Shown here: piece by piece, positions 62,918 through 64,000 of the stretch | Numbering within the stretch: the first letter of the stretch is position 1 | Layout of the letters: each line of letters starts with the position of its first letter | NCBI GenBank assembly: GCA_029582155.1 | Contig: CM055906.1 | Span: forward strand, 12,913,388-12,977,387 | Reading direction: 5' to 3' | Length of the DNA: 64,000 nt | From: Panopea generosa | Taxonomy: Eukaryota; Mollusca; Bivalvia; Adapedonta; Hiatellidae | Notes under the pieces: model-generated | What the model was told of the DNA's origin: nothing | Databases searched by the model: none | Seen by the model: the letters and a program-made list of their open reading frames with translations, nothing else | Position numbers and translations under genes: made by a program

Positions 62918-63246
62918 CATTTAGCGTCATTTTATGCCCTTGAGAGCTAACAGACGATCAGTTAACCTAATTCCTGGGATCATAAAAGGTTAACCCGTAC
63001 TCGAGCACACCCCATCTCCGAAACTAACAAACAACTTTCCCACTTGAATCAGCGGTGAGAGATGAATGATAATGAGACACAATGTCGTATATCGATCATC
63101 ACAAAGACTGTTGACGGGCGGGGATTCGAGCTCACGACCCCCGCATTGATAGCCAGGCGCGTAACCGACTAAGCTAATCGAGCTTATAAACAAATCTATT
63201 CGTAACTAGAGTACGTATAACAAGACGAGTTTTTTTACCATGTCAT
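35418..63246 (-). CDS. Villin-family actin-binding protein: six gelsolin repeats plus headpiece (27 exons and a possible start exon)
   Basis: Minus-strand exons, 5' to 3': 62417-62570, 60561-60635, 56102-56158, 54997-55074, 54513-54565, 54221-54320, 53438-53548, 52106-52172, 50925-51075, 49212-49392, 48607-48763, 48302-48399, 47488-47619, 47023-47109, 46126-46160, 45248-45317, 44859-44948, 43961-44044, 43063-43124, 42508-42607, 41288-41371, 40907-40951, 40176-40241, 39025-39150, 38198-38269, 37267-37362, 35418-35582. All are GT-AG and every phase joins, giving about 865 residues with one terminal stop, close to vertebrate villins (about 820-830). Gelsolin repeats G1-G6 appear in order, then the headpiece. 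Family knowledge: villins bind, bundle, cap and sever F-actin under calcium control in the cytoplasm. The protein is strongly divergent, so severing or calcium response cannot be assumed. The start may be the 8-nt exon 63239-63246. Confidence 0.9.
35818..35948. repeat. Two-copy tandem repeat, about 70 bp, in the last villin-like intron
   Basis: AGTTTTATGTT...AATTATTAAT...ATTCA...TTTTTAAACAACTATAAT occurs twice in direct orientation. Confidence 0.75.
37267..37362 (-). CDS. Villin-like exon V26: headpiece N-terminal subdomain
   Basis: 96 nt, phase 0 both ends, acceptor TTCACCAG, donor gtgagt. It reads PKYAYKALLKRELPNDVDDT then NKH. This matches the headpiece pattern 'YPYE.L.....LPEGVD..-.E', with Gly-Val replaced by Asp-Val. 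Confidence 0.92.
37579..37815 (+). mobile_element. tRNA-derived SINE, near full length
   Basis: The head GTCCTCCGTGACCGATTGGT TTAAGG and GGTTGGAGTCCCGC resembles a Leu/Ser-type tRNA. The core TTACTTACGGAGGGACGGTG is shared with the copies at 54752 and 62985. The 3' end is GGCGCTAAACCCC followed by an A-rich tail. It is antisense to the villin-like intron. Confidence 0.75.
38198..38269 (-). CDS. Villin-like exon V25: linker to headpiece
   Basis: 72 nt, phase 0 both ends, acceptor ATTACAG, donor gtaagt. It reads DRRSYEVLRKRIRQENAKID then VNES. Villins have a long linker between G6 and the headpiece that begins in a similar way ('.SYE.L'); here it is much shorter. Confidence 0.85.
39025..39150 (-). 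CDS. Villin-like exon V24: end of G6
   Basis: 126 nt, phase 0 both ends, acceptor AAACAG, donor gtaata. SYTRFDSAGRCFDDIAIWFV corresponds to 'YL...PSGRD..TPI...', and QKSEPMPFTKHFQTW to the conserved 'KQG.EPP.FTGWF..W'. Confidence 0.95.
39298..39428 (-). mobile_element. tRNA-derived SINE, minus strand
   Basis: The minus strand reads GCGGTAGTGTAATTGATAGA GCG, then GGTTGCGGTTTCGATCCCTA (B box), then TACTGGTTCTACACAGGAAG CGGACTCGAGAACGG, a SINE body. Confidence 0.72.
40176..40241 (-). CDS. Villin-like exon V23: G6
   Basis: 66 nt, phase 0 both ends, donor gtacgt. It reads VFVWCGERINKRRRKCLFET then VK, matching 'VFLWIG..AN..EK..AL..A'. The acidic helix start of the family is replaced by a basic KRRRK run. 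Confidence 0.94.
40907..40951 (-). CDS. Villin-like exon V22: G6 core strand
   Basis: 45 nt, phase 0 both ends, donor gtaaca. It reads DISEDDIMILDLYDQ, nearly the family consensus 'DL.EDDVMLLDTWDQ'. Confidence 0.95.
41288..41371 (-). CDS. Villin-like exon V21: G6 opening
   Basis: 84 nt, phase 0 both ends. It reads VLVRRPPCLIQCQEADKWFN then DIDDFAQE, equivalent to 'P.RLFECSN..G.F...EV.DF.QEDL'. It runs in frame into V22. Confidence 0.9.
42508..42607 (-). CDS. Villin-like exon V20: end of G5
   Basis: 100 nt, phase 2 in, phase 0 out. It contains IITDGKEPSALCKLLGDRQE then YAVEYKEK. This is the conserved 'V.EG.EP..FW.ALGGK..Y' motif, with the FW pair replaced by LC. Confidence 0.92.
43063..43124 (-). 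CDS. Villin-like exon V19: G5 helix
   Basis: 62 nt, phase 0 in, phase 2 out, acceptor ATTCCAG, donor gtaagt. It reads LSGSTERESAKDLLGVLCSS, equivalent to villin 'GCSG.ER..AK.....I'. Confidence 0.9.
43961..44044 (-). CDS. Villin-like exon V18: G5 core
   Basis: 84 nt, phase 0 both ends, donor gtaagc. It reads PNLNSSASFVVLTSSMSYLW then YGK, the 'SSLNS.D.FVL.T....YLW.GKG' motif of villin repeat 5. Confidence 0.93.
44655..44875. repeat. 73-bp triplication that includes the V17 3' end and donor
   Basis: Units start at 44655, 44728 and 44801. Each holds ATCACATAATATATTCAA, GTAGTTGATATGCCGTA and TGTTGTATTCGGATGC. The last unit runs into exon V17. On the minus strand the true exon end is AATACAACAG|gtaatt; the copies read AATACAACAC|gtaaat and AATACAACAC|gtacat. 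Confidence 0.92.
44859..44948 (-). CDS. Villin-like exon V17: G4-G5 linker and first strand of G5
   Basis: 90 nt, phase 0 both ends, donor gtaatt. It reads KKDLQMFCVRELCDSSIRIQ then Q, equivalent to '.RLF.VRG......A.EV'. Its last bases and donor are triplicated in tandem just downstream (44655-44875). Confidence 0.85.
45248..45317 (-). CDS. Villin-like exon V16: end of G4
   Basis: 70 nt, phase 2 in and phase 0 out, acceptor TTAAAG, donor gtagtc. It reads YLFGLSSPVMARLLTVYGGR then ECK, matching villin 'HL..LF.G..MI.Y.GGTSR'. Confidence 0.82.
45577..45861 (+). pseudogene. Ig-like domain coding fragment, antisense in a villin-like intron
   Basis: An open frame to TAG 45859-45861 reads IIKCWGSFPSSTLTWKEEGK, then NTMLIVTEITSLDKHGKLLF. 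This resembles an immunoglobulin fold: Cys, then Trp 11-12 residues on, then 'L.I....--D.G..F'. The second Ig cysteine is displaced (SRVNCSL). No ATG start is evident (the frame opens TTG); CACTAG before 45637 could be an acceptor. It is likely a relic exon or part of an unknown nested gene. Confidence 0.35.
46126..46160 (-). CDS. Villin-like exon V15: 35-nt micro-exon in G4
   Basis: 35 nt between GATCAG and gtaact, coding RVIIPISWMGQ plus two bases. It is the only segment I found between V14 and V16 that restores phase (0 in, 2 out) and supplies about the right length for 'VRV..GKEP.H'. Sequence similarity is weak, so the call rests on phase, size and position. Confidence 0.6.
47023..47109 (-). 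CDS. Villin-like exon V14: G4 helix
   Basis: 87 nt, phase 0 both ends, acceptor TGTTTCAG, donor gtaata. It reads GNKSASEDTEKIVQLSLEKD then DELNNKTVL, equivalent to villin 'G..A..DE......A..LD..L.G..V'. Confidence 0.9.
47488..47619 (-). CDS. Villin-like exon V13: G4 opening
   Basis: 132 nt, phase 0 both ends. It reads VWVMNEGKLENWDHNGLFTN, then NKCYIILYTT and QVLYYWI. This is the textbook G4 pattern 'VWR......V......G.FY.GDCYIILYTY......YWQG'. Confidence 0.94.
48302..48399 (-). CDS. Villin-like exon V12: G3-G4 linker
   Basis: 98 nt, phase 1 in and phase 0 out, acceptor CATTACAG, donor gtaagt. It ends TVGEYIGTTQ, preceding the G4 opening VWVM in V13, like villin '...DDGSG.V.VWRI'. Conservation is weak; it is placed mainly by phase and position. 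Confidence 0.78.
48607..48763 (-). CDS. Villin-like exon V11: end of G3
   Basis: 157 nt, phase 0 in, phase 1 out. It begins AFAIQNGYPDNIPLCRIREH then EPTEFKKCFCDWRDR. This corresponds to villin 'FI..KGYP..T.VE.VNDG.ES..FKQLF..W' and ends KRYSVGNIG ('G....G.VA'). Confidence 0.92.
49212..49392 (-). CDS. Villin-like exon V10: G3 core
   Basis: 181 nt, acceptor TTTTACAG, phase 0 out. It holds RPLHHCYLVTNDSYLLDRGP then KTMYMWIGACAMEDEVNRS, the gelsolin core '.L...D.Y.LD.G....Y.W.G..A...E...A'. The upstream intron contains the deleted mariner element. Confidence 0.93.
49756..50782 (+). mobile_element. Internally deleted mariner element with TIRs and TA target duplication
   Basis: The left end CGAGGTATGTCCAAAAAGTA ATAGGACG and the right end, its inverse with about two mismatches, are each flanked by TA. 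Inside, frames near 50272-50355 give WYKRVSNG and HQQSGRPKSC (N-terminal DNA-binding part), and 50455-50550 give QKWVQYHQKYVLHSGSYFEK (C-terminus). The catalytic core is missing. About 1.03 kb. It lies in the V9-V10 intron. Confidence 0.92.
50925..51075 (-). CDS. Villin-like exon V9: G2-G3 linker and first strand of G3
   Basis: 151 nt, in phase 1 and out phase 2. It begins DENDVHLNDTFKRKFDGP, continues with a Glu/Thr/Ser-rich linker, and ends DTEVHLVLHR, the first G3 strand ('LY.VS'). Both phases fit its neighbours. The linker itself is poorly conserved. Confidence 0.83.
52106..52172 (-). CDS. Villin-like exon V8: G2 helix and strand
   Basis: 67 nt, phase 0 in, phase 1 out, acceptor ATTCCCAG, donor gtatgc. 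It reads AIKLARRIQHMQRKSRCHVV then VI, equivalent to villin 'A..LA..I...E..GRA.V.VV'. It is strongly basic, in the region where villins carry F-actin and phosphoinositide contacts. Confidence 0.88.
53438..53548 (-). CDS. Villin-like exon V7: G2 core
   Basis: 111 nt, phase 0 both ends. It reads EHLKPENILILDGFPRMYVW then LGQKSGYVQRNK. This is the core pattern 'SLN..D.F.LD....IY.W.G..S...E.' of a gelsolin repeat and one of the clearest exons. Confidence 0.93.
53960..54036 (-). pseudogene. Exon-like duplicate of the first G2 strand (alternative or dead exon)
   Basis: Between V6 and V7 a stretch with donor CAG|gtaaaa and a possible acceptor after ACAG (54030) or TTAAG (54036) reads SGHRKVIYGYTRNIRECQ. 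It would lead in frame to the V7 opening and aligns with KRMYVLTGRKYPRASC in V6. Its entry phase does not match the V6 main donor; a weaker upstream GT (TCT-T|gtgtaa) would match. Including it would add a second first-strand to G2. Confidence 0.35.
54221..54320 (-). CDS. Villin-like exon V6: G1-G2 linker and first strand of G2
   Basis: 100 nt, acceptor TTTTGTAG, donor TGT|gtaagt. YVEGKHKTSVSRA corresponds to villin 'Y..GG..SGF', and KRMYVLTGRKYPRASC to the first G2 strand. It joins V7 in phase 0 with nearly the same spacing as vertebrate villin. An exon-like duplicate of the G2 strand lies between V6 and V7 (53960-54036). Confidence 0.88.
54513..54565 (-). CDS. Villin-like exon V5: end of G1
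   Basis: 53 nt, in phase 0 and out phase 2, donor gtaagt. It reads VQNSESSVFLRLFPDGIV. This is the conserved 'VQG.ES..FL.YF..G..Y' motif at the end of gelsolin repeat 1, with the Gly of VQG replaced by Asn. Confidence 0.9.
54752..54930 (+). mobile_element. tRNA-derived SINE
   Basis: GTCCTCCGTAGCCGATGGTC TAAGG and AAGGTTCAAATCCCGC match the head of the 37579 copy; TTACTTGCGAAAGGATGGTG matches its core. It ends about 65 bp before exon V4. Confidence 0.75.
54997..55074 (-). CDS. Villin-like exon V4: G1 long helix
   Basis: 78 nt, phase 0 both ends, acceptor CTCTGCAG, donor gtacgt. Its 26 codons run from IDSKLVEEKAHELDKI to AFSRE. They occupy the place of the G1 helix and the strand ending 'REVQ.-ES' together with V5. 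Confidence 0.82.
56102..56158 (-). CDS. Villin-like exon V3: G1
   Basis: 57 nt, phase 0 both ends, acceptor ATTCTAG, donor gtaaag. It reads INSVNDRSLHYWSGNQCSE, matching villin 'L.YDIHYW.G..SS'. The 30-bp array begins about 115 bp upstream of this acceptor. Confidence 0.88.
56275..58318. repeat. 30-bp minisatellite, about 68 units, in the V2-V3 intron
   Basis: The unit is ACGACAACACGGCTCTGTTC TACCACGTAT. Frequent variants are GTA/GCA in CACGTA, G/A in CTCTGTTC, and AACATGG for AACACGG. The period is a multiple of 3, so up to three + frames and two - frames stay open for 100-283 codons. Local higher-order repeats of 90 and 120 bp are visible. Not judged coding. Confidence 0.97.
58321..60560. 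other. V1-V2/V3 intron sequence without recognised genes
   Basis: The + frame at 59374-59595 opens across a short imperfect repeat (CATCAAGTGCCTTC / CATCGAGTGCCTTC). Apart from the hairpin at 60168-60258, nothing else is recognised. Confidence 0.4.
60168..60258. mobile_element. Small hairpin element, about 90 bp
   Basis: AGTTAATGTTCATTAAGTAA AAATTTAAC on the left is inverted at the right as GTTAAATTTTACTTAATGAA CACTAACT. Arms are about 30 bp around a short GC-richer loop. Confidence 0.75.
60561..60635 (-). CDS. Villin-like exon V2: G1 core strands
   Basis: 75 nt, phase 0 both ends, donor gtaagt. It reads LTVVEEQEIGFFHEGNAYLI, the G1 pattern '..V......G.F..GD.Y.VL'. The family Asp in 'GD' is Asn here. 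Confidence 0.88.
60717..61225. repeat. 50-bp minisatellite in the V1-V2 intron, about 10 units
   Basis: Unit landmarks are GCGTATGTACGTGTAGATAT and ACCCATAATTATGACCACAA. Two unit types differ at GGGGTGACCC or GGAGT(A/G)ACCC and at CCGCAAG or CCACAAG, and they alternate in places. It lies about 80 bp upstream of the V2 acceptor. Confidence 0.96.
62417..62570 (-). CDS. Villin-like exon V1: N-terminal leader and start of G1
   Basis: Acceptor CATTCAG, donor gtacaa. One base, then 51 codons. A Ser/Thr-rich leader is followed by EPAFLDVQLYRTGLTVWRVQ, the 'AF......GL.IWR.' opening of gelsolin repeat 1. An internal Met (KNMEPAF) could be a start if no upstream exon is used. Confidence 0.85.
62826..62916. 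repeat. (GATT)n tetranucleotide microsatellite
   Basis: About 20 copies of ATTG/GATT with a few interruptions. Confidence 0.95.
62985..63185 (-). mobile_element. tRNA-derived SINE, minus strand
   Basis: The minus strand head reads GATTAGCTTAGTCGGTTACG CG (A box) and GTGAGCTCGAATCCCCGCCC (B box). The body holds GTTAGTTTCGGAGATGGGGT GTGCTCGAG, the same core as the 37579 copy. Acceptor ends do not pair, so it is not a functional tRNA gene. It ends about 55 bp from the candidate V0 start exon. Confidence 0.75.
63239..63246 (-). CDS. Villin-like candidate start exon V0 (ATG plus 5 nt)
   Basis: On the minus strand ATGACATG is followed by gtaaaa. It ends in phase 2, exactly what exon V1 needs, and would give M-T-W-D-G-L. 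Only 8 coding bases support it, so it is a suggestion; another upstream exon outside the window is equally possible. Confidence 0.35.
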
Positions 63247-64000
63247 TATCTTTCTTCTTTATGCTTTCAAAACATGATAAAATTAAGGATAAAATATTAA
63301 CTAACGAAGCAAATGATAATAATTATAGTCCACTTTAACCAGCTGACGATGTGACTGACGATGTATCAAGTAACCATATAAACAAACTGAATATAGGTTA
63401 AATACAAAAACGTCAATTAATATACAAAACTTTCAAATATTTAAATATTATCAGTAAAGGTAAATCTTAAATAATACTCCACATATCTGAAAATTTCAAG
63501 AGCTGTGTCAATTCATCAAACTTTAATGTTATCTATCGTTTTATAACCGTGTGTTTAATTTTCCTCAATGTTTATTCAAATTTAACGGTAATTACGACTC
63601 AAAACATCTTTGAATGACTTTATGAACTAAAATTTAGTTAATTAACATACTGTAAAGATACTGGAATAAATTTGCTTAATCCGAAGTAATTAAATAGTTT
63701 ATCTGAATAATCGATGTCTAGTGTAACACATTATACATTAACTTGGGAATATAAAACCTTACAATATATAGGAGTACAGTAAAATACAAACAAAAATGTA
63801 CTTTATGCATGATACAATTACATACGATCGGTTCTTTTGAACATGCATTTGATTATTTAAAAAAAAAACTAACGTGCAATATTCTAAGAGGTAAAAACAG
63901 ACAATATGTAGCTTATACGATAAGAAAATATAAAATATTTAATATTGAAGTTAAAATATAAAATGATATTCCAAAAACTGAAACTTTTAACAGTAAATTT
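63247..64000. other. Upstream flank of the villin-like gene
   Basis: Very AT-rich. If the 8-nt start exon is right this is 5' UTR and promoter; no TATA or CpG-rich core promoter can be named with confidence. Confidence 0.35.

Noticed and set aside
63100..63185. Possible tRNA gene on the minus strand
   Set aside because: Good A and B boxes, but the acceptor arms do not pair and a SINE body follows.

Overview
The window is animal nuclear DNA: AT-rich, intron-rich, and dense in minisatellites, tRNA-derived SINEs, a LINE relic and mariner relics. There is no prokaryotic-style gene packing, and almost every long open frame is a repeat artefact or intronic noise. The two genes, the SINE types and the 2A-like LINE leader fit a lophotrochozoan, most likely a mollusc such as a bivalve. 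That placement is an inference; no species can be named from the sequence.

Two large multi-exon genes lie tail to tail. On the + strand (4186-31024), eight exons encode a nicotinic acetylcholine receptor-like pentameric channel subunit. They cover the ligand-binding domain, the Cys-loop, M1-M2, M3 and the M3-M4 loop plus M4. The signal-peptide exon was not found and probably lies upstream, perhaps outside the window. All splice phases agree. On the - strand (about 63246 down to 35418), 27 exons (35 to 181 nt) plus a possible 8-nt start exon encode a villin-family actin-binding protein. It has six gelsolin repeats and a C-terminal headpiece, about 865 residues, again with fully consistent phases. 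About 4.4 kb separates the two stop codons.

The introns and flanks hold the rest. There are eight main tandem arrays: 73-bp (475-1715), 58-bp (4508-5625), about 15-bp (13130-15105), 49-bp (20995-21690), about 45-bp (24306-24540), 85-bp (31656-32170), 30-bp (56275-58318) and 50-bp (60717-61225). A 73-bp triplication (44655-44875) copies the 3' end of a villin exon with its splice donor. Other elements are a frameshifted, 3'-truncated LINE (7018-8800, -), a mariner transposase relic (10330-11260, +), an internally deleted mariner with intact inverted repeats and TA target duplication (49756-50782), three hairpin MITE-like elements, at least seven SINEs, and an Ig-like coding fragment antisense inside a villin intron (45577-45861, +).

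The two genes have no evident functional link: one product is a plasma-membrane ion channel, the other an F-actin bundling/severing-type protein. I found no new multi-gene system. The most useful results are the two reconstructed gene models, which single-frame open reading frames largely miss, the odd residues in both proteins, and the repeat structures that touch splice sites.
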